12,490 bases of DNA, taken from assembly GCA_902773155.1 (NCBI GenBank), contig CACYDK010000063.1:1-12490 (forward strand), read 5' to 3'. Every line of letters begins with the position of its first letter. Positions within the stretch are counted from its first letter, which is position 1. This DNA is from an uncultured Ruminococcus sp. (lineage in GTDB: Bacteria; Bacillota; Clostridia; Oscillospirales; Acutalibacteraceae). This document shows, one piece after another, positions 1-7,910 of this stretch. Both the position numbers and the translations under genes were made by a program. A model generated the notes under the pieces. It was given only the letters and a program-made list of their open reading frames with translations, did not search any database and was not told the origin of the DNA.

Positions 1-368
1 CCTTTGCTTTCGGCTATACGCTTTTTCTCGTAGATCGATTTAAGAACCTTTACCAAATCCTCGCACTCATAGCTTTTTATAATGCTCTGGTAATGCTCGG
101 ACAACAGGCGCACATTGACGCACTGAAAAACCTCCGCGGGAATCCGGGGGATCTTGTCGATAAACGCGATCGCGTCATCCCTCGACATAACGTAACGCAT
201 ACGAATCGGAGTGTCGATCGGTGCGTAGATCGTACCTCCGCGATATAGCGGAGACAGATAATAGTATTCCTTGTCGCTCTTGATCCCGCTCATCCTCATT
301 TGGTCGATCTTCTCTATTACGCAAACTCCTTCGCCGCCGTAAATAACCTTTTCTCCGACACAAAACAC
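1..368 (-). CDS. CarD-family transcriptional regulator (3' end beyond the window)
   Basis: Starting at a GTG, the minus strand reads without stop to the left edge, giving 122 residues that begin MFCVGEKVIYGGEGVCVIEK. The N-terminal 60 or so residues have the pattern of the CarD/CdnL/TRCF RNA polymerase-interacting domain: a basic, glycine-rich beta strand opening, then YYYLSPLY and a TIYAPIDT strand. The rest is helical, as expected of the CarD C-terminal DNA-contacting domain. The start is chosen because AAAGGAGAGG lies just upstream and the domain begins at residue 1. Family members bind the beta subunit of RNA polymerase and modulate open-complex stability; that role is known for the family and inferred here. 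Clostridial members are usually about 160 residues, so roughly 40 are missing at the window edge. The gene has its own strong promoter. A smaller ATG reading frame at 175-363 lies in another frame and is a shadow. Confidence 0.88.
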   Translation of the reverse strand, partial: MFCVGEKVIYGGEGVCVIEKIDQMRMSGIKSDKEYYYLSPLYRGGTIYAPIDTPIRMRYVMSRDDAIAFIDKIPRIPAEVFQCVNVRLLSEHYQSIIKSYECEDLVKVLKSIYEKKRIAESK

Positions 369-421
369 AATAACCTCTCCTTTCCCGACAATACAGATAT
401 AATACTGATCATTATGTAGTA

Positions 422-450
422 ATTATATCACATCGTGCAGGAAAATGTAA
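422..450 (-). promoter_or_regulatory. SigA-type promoter of the carD-like gene
   Basis: On the minus strand TTACAT (450-445) and TATAAT (427-422) are separated by 17 bp, and the -10 is preceded by TGA, an extended -10. The predicted transcription start is near 415, giving a leader of about 47 nt before the GTG start at 368. Confidence 0.8.
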
Positions 451-460
451 GTGATTTTCG

Positions 461-490
461 AAAAAAATTAGGTGCCTAAGCAATTTTTTT
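461..490 (-). terminator. Probable bidirectional terminator after comM
   Basis: AAAAAAATT (461-469) and AATTTTTTT (482-490) are exact reverse complements flanking a short core, AGGTGCCTAAGC, which can also fold through TTAGG/CCTAA. On either strand this gives a small hairpin followed by seven T residues. It lies about 75 bases past the comM stop and just before the carD promoter, the expected place for a terminator. The stem is AT-rich and weak, so confidence is moderate. Confidence 0.5.
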
Positions 491-563
491 GAATCGGATA
501 ACCGGCAATGAAGCGAAATGCGGTATACGACAGTAAACCCTTATTATCTATCGCGGCTCTGAA

Positions 564-2090
564 TCATTTGTGCCAGTATTTCCTGTCCAGAGTGCGGTAC
601 TGGATCGCCTCCGCTATGTGCTCAAATCTTATCTTTTCGCTGTCGTCCAGATCGGCTATCGTGCGTGCGACCTTCAGGATCCGGTTGTAGGCTCTCGCGG
701 AGAGCTCCATTGTCACAAAGGCCTTTTCGAGAAGCCTCGAGCATTCGCTGTCGATTTTGCAGTAGGACTCAAATTCTTCGTCGGTGAGCCGGGCGTTACA
801 GGTCGTTTTAGAGCCCTTAAAGCGTTCGATCTGGCGCTTTCTGGCGGCGTTGACGCGTTTTTTGATATCGGCGGAGCATTCCTCTGCCGTGTCTCCCGCG
901 AGATCGTGATACTCTACAGGCGGAACCTCGATATGGATATCAAAGCGGTCGAGCAGGGGACCCGAAACGCGGCTTAGGTAACGCCTGATCTGAGCGTCGG
1001 AGCAGGTGCAACGGCGCTTGGGATGGTTGTAATATCCGCACGGACAGGGATTCATGGCCGCAATCAGCATAATATTGCATGGGTAGGTATACTTTCCGCT
1101 CGCTCTCGATACGGTCACTGCTCCGTCCTCAAGAGGCTGTCTCAATACCTCCATCGTCATTCGTCCAAACTCCGGAAGCTCGTCGAGGAAAAGCACGCCG
1201 TTGTTCGCAAGCGAAACCTCGCCGGGCTTTACGCGCGTTCCTCCGCCCGTGAGCGCGACGGGGGAGACCGTGTGGTGAGGAGCTCTGAACGGCCTTGTTT
1301 TTATAAGCGAAACGCCTTCGGGAAGCGCTCCGGCGATCGAGTGCACCATGGTGGTCTCGATGGTTTCCTCAAAGGTCATATCCGGTAAAATCCCCGGCAT
1401 ACGTCTGGCGAGCATACTCTTGCCTGAACCGGGCGAGCCTATCATAAGAACATTGTGGCCTCCTGCCGCGGCGACCTCGAGCGCCCTCTTGACCTCAAAC
1501 TGACCCTTTACCCTGGAAAAATCAGGGATATCCGGCATTAGCTCCGGCTTTTCGGGAGCCGGTATTGCGGGCTCGATTTTCTCAAGACCAATAAAAAACT
1601 GATAAAGCTGATACACGCTCTTGACGGGATAAACCTCCAGCCCGCGCACGACCGCGCCTTCGGCGGCGTTTTCATACGGAACAAAAAGCCGCTTTATCCC
1701 GATTTCTTTTGCCTTGATAGCCATAGGAAGAACGCCGTTTACAGGACGCAGCTCGCCGGAAAGACTCAGCTCGCCGAGAAAGGCGCAGTCCTTGAGGTTT
1801 GCTTTCAGGTTTCCGGTAGCGACCAGAAAAGCAATGAATATCGGAAGGTCGTATATAGGACCCTCTTTTTTGGTGTCCGCGGGAGCAAGATTTACGGTAA
1901 TCCTCGAAACAGGAAAATCAAAACCGCAGTTTTTGAACGCGTCGCGCACACGGTCGCGGCTTTCCTTGACCGCCGTGTCGGGAAGGCCGACCATATCGAA
2001 GGCTCCTATCCCGCGCGAAAGCGAGACCTCGATCTCTACCGGATAGCATTCCATTCCAGTTAATCCGAAGCTTTTGCATTTAACTACCAT
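564..2090 (-). CDS. comM: YifB/ComM-family magnesium-chelatase-like AAA+ ATPase
   Basis: A full-length protein of 508 residues, typical for the family. Residues about 20-140 match the N-terminal Lon-protease-like (ChlI) fold. Residues about 190-390 form the AAA+ magnesium-chelatase-type ATPase, with Walker A GSPGSGKS at 218-225, Walker B VLFLDE at 299-304, and GPLLDRFD near 378-384. A four-cysteine cluster (C349, C351, C361, C363) sits between Walker B and that motif, a feature of this family. A C-terminal helical domain ends in QYRTLDR. In Gram-negative transformable bacteria ComM is a hexameric branch-migration helicase that extends integration of incoming DNA; in Firmicutes the role of the homologue is not settled. 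The ATG has GAGGG six bases upstream and the gene has its own promoter. It is divergent from a sigma factor gene. Confidence 0.95.
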   Translation of the reverse strand: MVVKCKSFGLTGMECYPVEIEVSLSRGIGAFDMVGLPDTAVKESRDRVRDAFKNCGFDFPVSRITVNLAPADTKKEGPIYDLPIFIAFLVATGNLKANLKDCAFLGELSLSGELRPVNGVLPMAIKAKEIGIKRLFVPYENAAEGAVVRGLEVYPVKSVYQLYQFFIGLEKIEPAIPAPEKPELMPDIPDFSRVKGQFEVKRALEVAAAGGHNVLMIGSPGSGKSMLARRMPGILPDMTFEETIETTMVHSIAGALPEGVSLIKTRPFRAPHHTVSPVALTGGGTRVKPGEVSLANNGVLFLDELPEFGRMTMEVLRQPLEDGAVTVSRASGKYTYPCNIMLIAAMNPCPCGYYNHPKRRCTCSDAQIRRYLSRVSGPLLDRFDIHIEVPPVEYHDLAGDTAEECSADIKKRVNAARKRQIERFKGSKTTCNARLTDEEFESYCKIDSECSRLLEKAFVTMELSARAYNRILKVARTIADLDDSEKIRFEHIAEAIQYRTLDRKYWHK

Positions 2091-2127
2091 TTTTATCCCT
2101 CACTTTTGGGTCTAGGATTCTAAATAA

Positions 2128-2157
2128 ATTATATCATATGAACATATGTTTTTTCAA
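2128..2157 (-). promoter_or_regulatory. Promoter of comM with CATATG repeats in the spacer
   Basis: On the minus strand TTGAAA (2157-2152) and TATAAT (2133-2128) are 18 bp apart, with TGA before the -10. The spacer holds two CATATG palindromes (2135-2140 and 2143-2148), and the right-hand one is the centre of a 10-bp palindrome, AACATATGTT (2141-2150). Such a dyad between -35 and -10 is a plausible repressor site, but no specific regulator is recognised. Confidence 0.7.
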
Positions 2158-2221
2158 CGGTAATTTGCATAATTATTATCTATTATAATTGTACAGTATG
2201 CATAATCCTCCTGCGCTATTA

Positions 2222-2250
2222 TTGACAGCAGAGTTATAATAATATAAAAT
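2222..2250 (+). promoter_or_regulatory. Promoter of the sigma factor gene
   Basis: A perfect TTGACA (2222-2227) is followed after 17 bp by TAAAAT (2245-2250). Transcription would start near 2257, about 45 nt before the GTG start of the sigma factor. The -35 lies about 65 bp from that of comM on the other strand, so the two promoters are divergent. Confidence 0.7.
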
Positions 2251-2301
2251 GAAAATTCAGGGAAAAACAGACTTTGATCGGCAGAAAAGGGTGGTGAGGC
2301 T

Positions 2302-2868
2302 GTGAGAATCGAAGAATACCGCGGAGTATCCGACGATTGTTTGGCGGCTCTCGTAAAAAAGGGAGACGAAAAGGCCTTTGAGGAGCTCGTGATACGCTAT
2401 ATCCGCCTGATCTACACCGTAGCGAACCAATACGCGATCGACGGCTACGATAACGACGACCTCGTTCAGGAGGGGCTGCTGGCGTTTCTGCTGGCGACAA
2501 AGGCTTACGACTCCGCAATGGGAGCTTCGTTCAGAAACTACGCGCTTAAATGCGTGAAAAACCGTTTTAAGGATATTTTGAAAAAGAGCAGTAAGCTCGC
2601 GGCGGTGCCTAAGTCCCAGCTCGTTTCGATGGAGGCTGTAGGAGACAAGAGCGACGAAGCTCAGAACGTCGAGAGCTTTGTTATCGAACGCGAGTACCTT
2701 AAAACCCTGCTCAGCCACCTGCGCTCCTCCTTAAGCGCAGAGGAGAGAGAGGTTTTTGCACTCTATTTAAAAGGTTACTCGTACGCCGAAATAGCTGAAA
2801 AAACCTCTGCCGACTCCAAAAAGATCGATAATATCCTGCAGAAAATAAAGCGTAAGCTGAGAAAATAG
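2302..2868 (+). CDS. Sigma-70 family RNA polymerase sigma factor, SigH-like
   Basis: A protein of 188 residues with both conserved sigma regions. Region 2 spans about residues 20-95: a helix ending FEELVIRYIRLIYTVANQYA, then DDLVQEGLLAFLLATKAYD (the core polymerase and -10 contact segment), then FRNYALKCVKNRFKD. Region 4 spans about 137-188 and ends ALYLKGYSYAEIAE followed by KKIDNILQKIKRKL. This tail closely resembles that of Bacillus SigH (YLDGRSYQEI, KSIDNALQRVKRKL). Regions 1 and 3 are absent, so it is an alternative sigma factor. SigH directs early stationary-phase and sporulation genes in Bacillus, and the related SigH/ComX factors drive competence in other Firmicutes. The start is a GTG preceded by purine-rich AGGGTGGTGAGG. 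It may be a true SigH or a lineage-specific paralogue; the usual SigH neighbours are not seen here. Confidence 0.85.
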   Translation: MRIEEYRGVSDDCLAALVKKGDEKAFEELVIRYIRLIYTVANQYAIDGYDNDDLVQEGLLAFLLATKAYDSAMGASFRNYALKCVKNRFKDILKKSSKLAAVPKSQLVSMEAVGDKSDEAQNVESFVIEREYLKTLLSHLRSSLSAEEREVFALYLKGYSYAEIAEKTSADSKKIDNILQKIKRKLRK

Positions 2869-2954
2869 GGGAGACTGCCGAAAGCTTCACTGTTTGTATT
2901 CTCTGCTCAGCGGCGCCGGTTACTCTTTATCTTGTAAGGAGTGCTCTAAACCTT

Positions 2955-3491
2955 GTGGACAGAAAGGAAATGCCTGTTATTATGTTTAAAATTGAGACCG
3001 AAAGACTGATAATAACCGAGTTTACACCCGAAATGGCGGGAGACGTACACGTGAACTCTCTCGACGAGGACAACCGTCGTTTTATGCCGGACGAGGTTTT
3101 CGAAACCGTGGCCGAGGCCAAGGAGACGGTAGCGTTTTTGATTACCTGCTACGATGTAAAGGGAGGTCCCTTCGTTTATCCGGTACTGCTTAAGGAAACC
3201 GGCGACAACCTCGGCTATGTCCAGTTCGTGCCATACGAGGCCGGCTGGGAGATAGGCTACCACATCGCAAAGCGTTATACCGGAAACGGCTACGCCACCG
3301 AGGCCGTCAGGGCTTTTCTGCCGGTAATGATGGATAAGCTGAGAATAGACAAGGTCTACGGAGTATGCGTTACCGAAAACACAGCCTCAAGGCGCGTTAT
3401 GGAAAACAACGGCTTTGAGCTTTTCTATGAGGGCATAGGTATGTATCAGGGCGATGAACGCGAGATAAGCAAGTATATTTTTTCAGTATAA
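2955..3491 (+). CDS. GNAT-family N-acetyltransferase (RimJ/RimL-like)
   Basis: The protein of 178 residues from the GTG start has the typical GNAT opening IETERLIITEF, a central beta bulge ending GWEIGYHIAKRYTGNGYATE (the acetyl-CoA-binding motif A, with the R/Q-x-x-G-x-G/A core as RYTGNGYA), and the closing motif TENTASRRVMENNGFEL. This pattern is of the Acetyltransf_3 group that includes RimJ/RimL and many small-molecule acetyltransferases; the substrate cannot be told. The start is uncertain. GTG 2955 has TAAGGAG 13 bases upstream, ATG 2970 has AAAGGA too close, and ATG 2982 begins just before the conserved domain. It lies 86 bases after the sigma factor gene with no clear promoter or terminator between, so the two are probably co-transcribed. 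Confidence 0.85.
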   Translation: MDRKEMPVIMFKIETERLIITEFTPEMAGDVHVNSLDEDNRRFMPDEVFETVAEAKETVAFLITCYDVKGGPFVYPVLLKETGDNLGYVQFVPYEAGWEIGYHIAKRYTGNGYATEAVRAFLPVMMDKLRIDKVYGVCVTENTASRRVMENNGFELFYEGIGMYQGDEREISKYIFSV

Positions 3492-3497
3492 AAAGCG

Positions 3498-3526
3498 AAA
3501 GCGGCCGAAAGGCCGCTTTTCATTTT
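3498..3526. terminator. Strong bidirectional intrinsic terminator
   Basis: AAAGCGGCC (3498-3506), a GAAA tetraloop and GGCCGCTTT (3511-3519) make a perfect 9-bp stem. On the plus strand it is followed by TTCATTTT, a few bases after the acetyltransferase stop. On the minus strand it follows the protease stop codon (3522-3520) directly and leads into CGCTTTTT. It therefore serves both convergent genes. Confidence 0.9.
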
Positions 3527-6500
3527 ACCTTGACCCTGCATTTGAGCAGAAAGCCGTTTACTTTGATTTTCAGAGTTGTTTTGCCTTTCCTCAAGCCCTT
3601 GATTATTAGGACTGAGGAGGTGTTTTTTGAGATTATTTTTGCCGTCTTATTACCGGTGAAACTGAGATTCACGCCCTTAGCTTTGCCGGATATTTTTACT
3701 GCTACGGTTTTGCCCTTCTTAACCGTTACGCTGTTTTTGCTGAGCTTTGGGTTAGTGGTGACGTTTACCTTGCAGGTGAGCTTTGTGTTGTCTGTGAGGA
3801 TCGCGGTGATTGTGGCCTTACCTTTTTTCAGCGCTGTTATTACGCCGTTCTTGACCGTCGCAACCTTGGGATTTGAGCTCTTCCACTTTTTATCTGTTCC
3901 GCCCTCGACGAAAATCGTGACGCTCTTTCCGGCATTGAGTTTTGCGGTATCCTGCGTCAGGTGAGGCTTATCGACTGTCGGCTTATACCCCGAAAGCGGC
4001 AGGAAGTAAGCGGTCACATCCTCCTCAAATACTTCGTCGCTTGAATAGCCGTGATCCACGGGAGCAAGGACGCTTTCCTTGTCAAAGGTGAAAAAGTCGA
4101 TGTCGTCGGAGTATGTGAACTTGGGAAAGCCGATGTACGCGTTGTTTATTACCGCTCCGAGCAGAGCCGAACTGCTGTCATTGCCCTTTTTAAAGCTGTG
4201 GTCGTTCGCGGTGAGCGTATCCTTGGATATGTCATAGGTGTAGGTATCGCCGTAGCCGTATAGGAAGGAGCCGTTCATAAACAGTTTGTTTTGATCGGCG
4301 CCGATATTGCCCTCGTAGTATCTGAGCTTGGTGCCGAAAAACTCTTTCTCGGCGTAATCATCGGTCTCGGGACGAAGCGCGCTCGACTTCCAGCTGTTTC
4401 CGTCAAAGGTCAGAACCGGCGGAAAGTAATCCCCGGCGGTTTCTCCGTAGGCGCAGACGAGCTTTCCGCCGACTGTTGCCGTTTTCATTTTCGCTCTCGG
4501 CAGAGGAAGAGGAGCAGCCTCCTGAAACTCGTTTATGCTGAGATCGTATTTGTAAACCTTGTCGGTGAGCTTGCCCTCGCCGGCGTCGCAGCCTCCTATC
4601 AAATAAACGCAGTCCTTGTATGTAGCCAGAGCTCCGCCGTATAGCGAGCTTTCGGGTACGGGAGCGACCCTTGCGGCTTCTCCGCCTGTAAGGGTAACGC
4701 TCGCCAGAACGCTTTCGTAGCCGATCGTGTAATTATCGTCGCTTACCGTGATGGGGTTGACCGCTATAAAATACAGTGTGTCGTAAAGTACGCAGGCGCT
4801 GTCGAGGTACACGTTGTTCGCGTCCTTGTCGAACAGCCTTTTGAAACTTATTGACTCGGTTTCCTCGTAGCAGTATTCGTTTATAATACTATCGTAAACG
4901 AGCTTGCCCAGGGCACCGTTTTTGTCGCAGAAGTAACAGCAATCCTTTCCGTAAACAAATACTCCTTCCTCGGCGTTAGACGGCTGCCCGACAACGTTAT
5001 AAGCCGGATCGTAGTTCAGCTTGTCGATCAGCATCGTTTCGAACTCGTCCGAGCCGAACTCATTTTTTACGGAGATCGTGATTTTTTTGGAGTTGTAGCC
5101 GTTGTCGGGAATAATTATAAGATGATTATTCCCTTTTATCGGCTTGACCTTCTCGCCGTTTACGGTAACCTCGGTTATGTTTTTGAGCGAGCCCTTCAGC
5201 TCGATGTTTTTATCATTGTTGTATGCGGCCGAAACAAGCTTGGGAGGATGTGTCTCGAGCTTGTCGAGGGTCATAAGCCTTCCGCTTTTTACCTTATCCT
5301 TTAGCGCTTCGCTTTCCTCGCCGATGTTTTCCATAATAGCGATAACGTCTCCGGCCTCAAGCTCGGGATAAGCCGCTCTGAGCAGAGCCGCCGCGGCTGT
5401 CGCGTAGGGCGCAGCCATAGAGGTTCCGCTGGAAAATTCGTATTTGCCGAAATCGTCGCTCTTCGCGCTCTGGCTGCTTATTGCCAAATCGTCAAGGTAG
5501 AACGCCTTCGCGGTAGTAACTAAGAACAGGAGCTTGCGCTCGGTCGCTTTTTCGCCGCTGTAATCCTTGTCAGAAGGGTCTGTTTCGAGCGTTACGTGAG
5601 TCCAGTCTTTGCCGAAGCCGTCGCCGAAGATACCTTCATCCGCAAGTAATATATCTGACGCTTCCAGTTCGTCGAGCTTGTAGTCAGCAGGGACGTCAAA
5701 AACCATTCCGCCGCCCTCGCCGTCAAAATCGCACATAAAGCTGATCGAGTACGGATCGTTTTCGTTTTTCAGCGTGAAGGGGATTTCAAACACAAAGCTT
5801 GCGGTTTTGTTTTTTCTAACCTTGTCGTTGATCTTAAGCTTAAGGGACTTTCCGCTGAGCCCGAAGAACCTTTCTGAGCTCTCGACGCTTATGTTGTCTG
5901 TGGTTTTATAATAGTTATCCTTTGGAATAACGGTCGGATAACCAAAATCGCTCTCCTCGATCCCGGAATCAAAGCTCTGATAGCTTGAGCAGAGCTTTTT
6001 CCTTTCAGCTTCGCTGTATATGGTGGGATTGAAGCAGTTTTTACATACGCTCGAGAGCACCTCGGAGCCGGGAGCCGCTATATCGACGCTTTTGGCGCCG
6101 TAGTTTGAGTAAGGTGCGAGCTCGCCCTTTGAATTCGTCGCCGCGACAGATACGACATAACTGCTGGTGCACATAGCCGGTAATATGAGCACGCCAACGT
6201 CGGGATCATCTTCATTTTCATCATCCTCGGGTTCCTCGGGCTCCTCGTCGAGGTTGAGCCCTTCGTTTCCGACGGATACAAACGTAACGGCGCCCTTGTT
6301 TCCGAGCTTGTTAAAGATTTCGTTATAGAGCTTTTGTTCTTCTTCATCGCCGTAACCGCCGAAGGAGCAGTTTATGGCCGTAACATTTTCACCAAAATCT
6401 ATTGCGCGGCTGATGTATTCGAGAGCGGCCAGAATACTTGAGGTCTGACCGTTTCCGCTTTCGTCAAAGGCCTTAAGCGACATAAGCTTAACTGCGCTTT

Positions 6501-7218
6501 CGCACAGTCCGCTGACGCCTTTTTTATTGCCGGACGCGGCCGCGATTATCCCTGCCACGTGAGTGCCGTGGCCGTTGTTGTCCATAGGGGATGAGTCTTT
6601 GTTGTTGCCGGTGAAATCTAAGCCGTGCTTTCCAAGCAGCTTCGAGCCGTGGGTGTTGTTCCATAAAACGTCCTTGAGCTCCTCGTGCTCAAAATCGATC
6701 CCGGTATCGATAATCGCGACTACCTGTTCCTTGTTCGAGCCTGCGGCCTTCTCCTGCAGCTTTTTAGCCTTTAGATCCTTGCCGACAACGCCGTTGTTTT
6801 GACCGTTGTTCTCAAGAGCCCACAGATATTTACTGTATTCGTCGTTCGAGTAGGCGGCTGTGTGTGAAACATAGTTTGCCGTTGCGTAGCTTACCGAGCG
6901 ATTCGCGCGCAGCTTTTTTATCAGCTCCGGAGTCGAGAGAGTTTTTGACTTTAGGTGTACGGCCTTTAACGATCCGGATGTTGCGGTTTTGAAGGTGTAG
7001 CTCTTCTTAAGACTGATGTCCGAGCCGTAAGCCGAGGTGTTTCCGGAGAAAAAGCTTTTGCCCGCTCCGTTTTTCAAAACCGCGATCGCCTCGCCCTGAA
7101 GGTATTTGTCAGAGACCTTCGCACGGAGCTTCTCGGCAGAAGCAGGAACCGCCGCGGAGGAGGCGACGATAAGTCCGCAAAGTATCGCCGCGAGGCATTT
7201 TTTTGAAAATATATTCAT
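3520..7218 (-). CDS. Secreted multidomain subtilisin-like (S8) serine protease with propeller and Ig-like domains
   Basis: From ATG 7218 the protein has 1232 residues. AAAGGAG lies just upstream, and a longer frame starting at 7335 would begin inside the folT terminator. Residues 1-28 are a signal peptide (KK, hydrophobic stretch, ASA cleavage site). Residues about 35-118 look like an inhibitor-I9-type propeptide ending YATANYVSHT. The S8 catalytic residues are Asp171 (AIIDTGID), His217 (NGHGTHVAG), oxyanion Asn318 (SVGNEG) and Ser600 (SSGTSMAAP). The Asn-Ser distance of about 280 residues is far more than usual: an acidic stretch lies at 325-340 and a beta-rich insertion of about 190 residues at 395-590, ending FYLDDLAIS like a jelly-roll binding module. 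Residues about 740-1075 have kelch/propeller-like strands (YLIGGCD, LVCAYGE, FLYGYGD). Residues about 1084-1232 form two Ig-like (BIG2-type) domains. No LPxTG, SLH or dockerin motif is seen, so it is probably released or held through its binding domains. It has its own promoter. Confidence 0.93.
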   Translation of the reverse strand: MNIFSKKCLAAILCGLIVASSAAVPASAEKLRAKVSDKYLQGEAIAVLKNGAGKSFFSGNTSAYGSDISLKKSYTFKTATSGSLKAVHLKSKTLSTPELIKKLRANRSVSYATANYVSHTAAYSNDEYSKYLWALENNGQNNGVVGKDLKAKKLQEKAAGSNKEQVVAIIDTGIDFEHEELKDVLWNNTHGSKLLGKHGLDFTGNNKDSSPMDNNGHGTHVAGIIAAASGNKKGVSGLCESAVKLMSLKAFDESGNGQTSSILAALEYISRAIDFGENVTAINCSFGGYGDEEEQKLYNEIFNKLGNKGAVTFVSVGNEGLNLDEEPEEPEDDENEDDPDVGVLILPAMCTSSYVVSVAATNSKGELAPYSNYGAKSVDIAAPGSEVLSSVCKNCFNPTIYSEAERKKLCSSYQSFDSGIEESDFGYPTVIPKDNYYKTTDNISVESSERFFGLSGKSLKLKINDKVRKNKTASFVFEIPFTLKNENDPYSISFMCDFDGEGGGMVFDVPADYKLDELEASDILLADEGIFGDGFGKDWTHVTLETDPSDKDYSGEKATERKLLFLVTTAKAFYLDDLAISSQSAKSDDFGKYEFSSGTSMAAPYATAAAALLRAAYPELEAGDVIAIMENIGEESEALKDKVKSGRLMTLDKLETHPPKLVSAAYNNDKNIELKGSLKNITEVTVNGEKVKPIKGNNHLIIIPDNGYNSKKITISVKNEFGSDEFETMLIDKLNYDPAYNVVGQPSNAEEGVFVYGKDCCYFCDKNGALGKLVYDSIINEYCYEETESISFKRLFDKDANNVYLDSACVLYDTLYFIAVNPITVSDDNYTIGYESVLASVTLTGGEAARVAPVPESSLYGGALATYKDCVYLIGGCDAGEGKLTDKVYKYDLSINEFQEAAPLPLPRAKMKTATVGGKLVCAYGETAGDYFPPVLTFDGNSWKSSALRPETDDYAEKEFFGTKLRYYEGNIGADQNKLFMNGSFLYGYGDTYTYDISKDTLTANDHSFKKGNDSSSALLGAVINNAYIGFPKFTYSDDIDFFTFDKESVLAPVDHGYSSDEVFEEDVTAYFLPLSGYKPTVDKPHLTQDTAKLNAGKSVTIFVEGGTDKKWKSSNPKVATVKNGVITALKKGKATITAILTDNTKLTCKVNVTTNPKLSKNSVTVKKGKTVAVKISGKAKGVNLSFTGNKTAKIISKNTSSVLIIKGLRKGKTTLKIKVNGFLLKCRVKVK

Positions 7219-7236
7219 AAGAACTCCTTTTGTTTT

Positions 7237-7257
7237 AGTGCATAATAGAGTGCATAA
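7237..7257. repeat. Tandem 9-bp direct repeat in the protease leader
   Basis: AGTGCATAA occurs at 7237-7245 and again at 7249-7257, a 12-bp period. It lies between the predicted transcription start (about 7264) and the ribosome binding site of the protease gene. Two near-helical-turn-spaced copies at this position suggest an operator downstream of the promoter, but no regulator is recognised. Confidence 0.5.
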
Positions 7258-7270
7258 GCTATTACCGATA

Positions 7271-7299
7271 ATTGTATCACCTGCGCCGCGCAAAGTCAA
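7271..7299 (-). promoter_or_regulatory. Promoter of the S8 protease gene
   Basis: On the minus strand TTGACT (7299-7294) is followed after 17 bp by TACAAT (7276-7271), preceded by TGA. Transcription would start near 7264 and give a leader of about 45 nt. The promoter follows the folT terminator immediately, so the protease is a separate transcription unit. Confidence 0.8.
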
Positions 7300-7301
7300 T
7301 C

Positions 7302-7331
7302 GAAAAAGAACGGACAGGTCGCCCTGTCCGT
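7302..7331 (-). terminator. Intrinsic terminator of folT
   Basis: On the minus strand ACGGACAGG and CCTGTCCGT form a perfect 9-bp stem around a GCGA loop (stem bases 7310-7331), followed by TCTTTTTCG. It begins nine bases after the folT stop codon. Confidence 0.9.
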
Positions 7332-7339
7332 CCACAGTA

Positions 7340-7891
7340 TCATTTGAATTTCGGGATCTTCGTCACCGCTTTTCCGACGGCAAAAATAATCAGCACCGAC
7401 GGCACGAACTTGATCGCCTCGCTTATTAAGCGAGCCCACAGGAAGAAGCCGTAGTCCATTCCGTTGGTTATATAAAGCCAAAGCGCGGTCAAAGGTATTT
7501 CCACCAGAACCACATTGGCAAGCCACGCCAGTATTATACTAAGCAGCTTGGCATTGTTTTTGTAGAGGAACAAGCCCAGTATCATACCTGTAAGGAATCC
7601 GTTTAGGGTAAAGCCGGGAAAATACGAACCGCCTATCGGGTTTAGAAAGAAAGCGAAAACATCTCCCAGCGCGCCGACAAGTCCGGCCGCGAACGGCCCG
7701 AAAAGCATTGCCGCCACGGCTATTGGCAGAAAGTTGATGTGGATTTTTACAGTGTTGCCGAATAGCGCGAGCGTCGAATTAGCGAATGCTCCCAGAATAA
7801 TCCTGAGCGCAAGTAGCATACCAAGCGCCGCGAGCGAATATGGGTTTTTCAGCTCCGAGAGTGAGTTTTTAAACTTTTCTTTAACAGTCAT
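7340..7891 (-). CDS. folT: Folate-type ECF transporter S component
   Basis: A hydrophobic protein of 183 residues with about six predicted membrane segments. It carries the FolT-like sequence run INFLPIAVAAMLFGPFAAG, GALGDVFAFFLNPIGG, then YFPGFTLNGFLTGMILGLFLY. The family member binds folates with high affinity in the membrane and docks on a shared EcfA-EcfA'-EcfT energizing module; that module is not encoded in this window. The THF riboswitch and terminator directly upstream independently support folate as the substrate. The ATG has AGGAG seven bases upstream. The length is as expected and the gene looks intact. Feedback repression by reduced folates is inferred from the riboswitch. Confidence 0.92.
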   Translation of the reverse strand: MTVKEKFKNSLSELKNPYSLAALGMLLALRIILGAFANSTLALFGNTVKIHINFLPIAVAAMLFGPFAAGLVGALGDVFAFFLNPIGGSYFPGFTLNGFLTGMILGLFLYKNNAKLLSIILAWLANVVLVEIPLTALWLYITNGMDYGFFLWARLISEAIKFVPSVLIIFAVGKAVTKIPKFK

Positions 7892-7910
7892 AGCCTTCTC
7901 CTGACAAATG

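Noticed and set aside
570..2046. Several plus-strand open frames opposite comM
   Set aside because: They are shadows of the conserved comM frame, without ribosome binding sites or family patterns.
2869..2954. Terminator or separate promoter between the sigma factor and the acetyltransferase
   Set aside because: No stable hairpin with a T-run and no convincing -35/-10 pair could be found, so the genes are treated as probably co-transcribed.
7219..7335. Longer start for the S8 protease adding 39 residues
   Set aside because: It would begin in the folT terminator and upstream of the protease promoter; the ATG at 7218 has a good ribosome binding site and begins a typical signal peptide.
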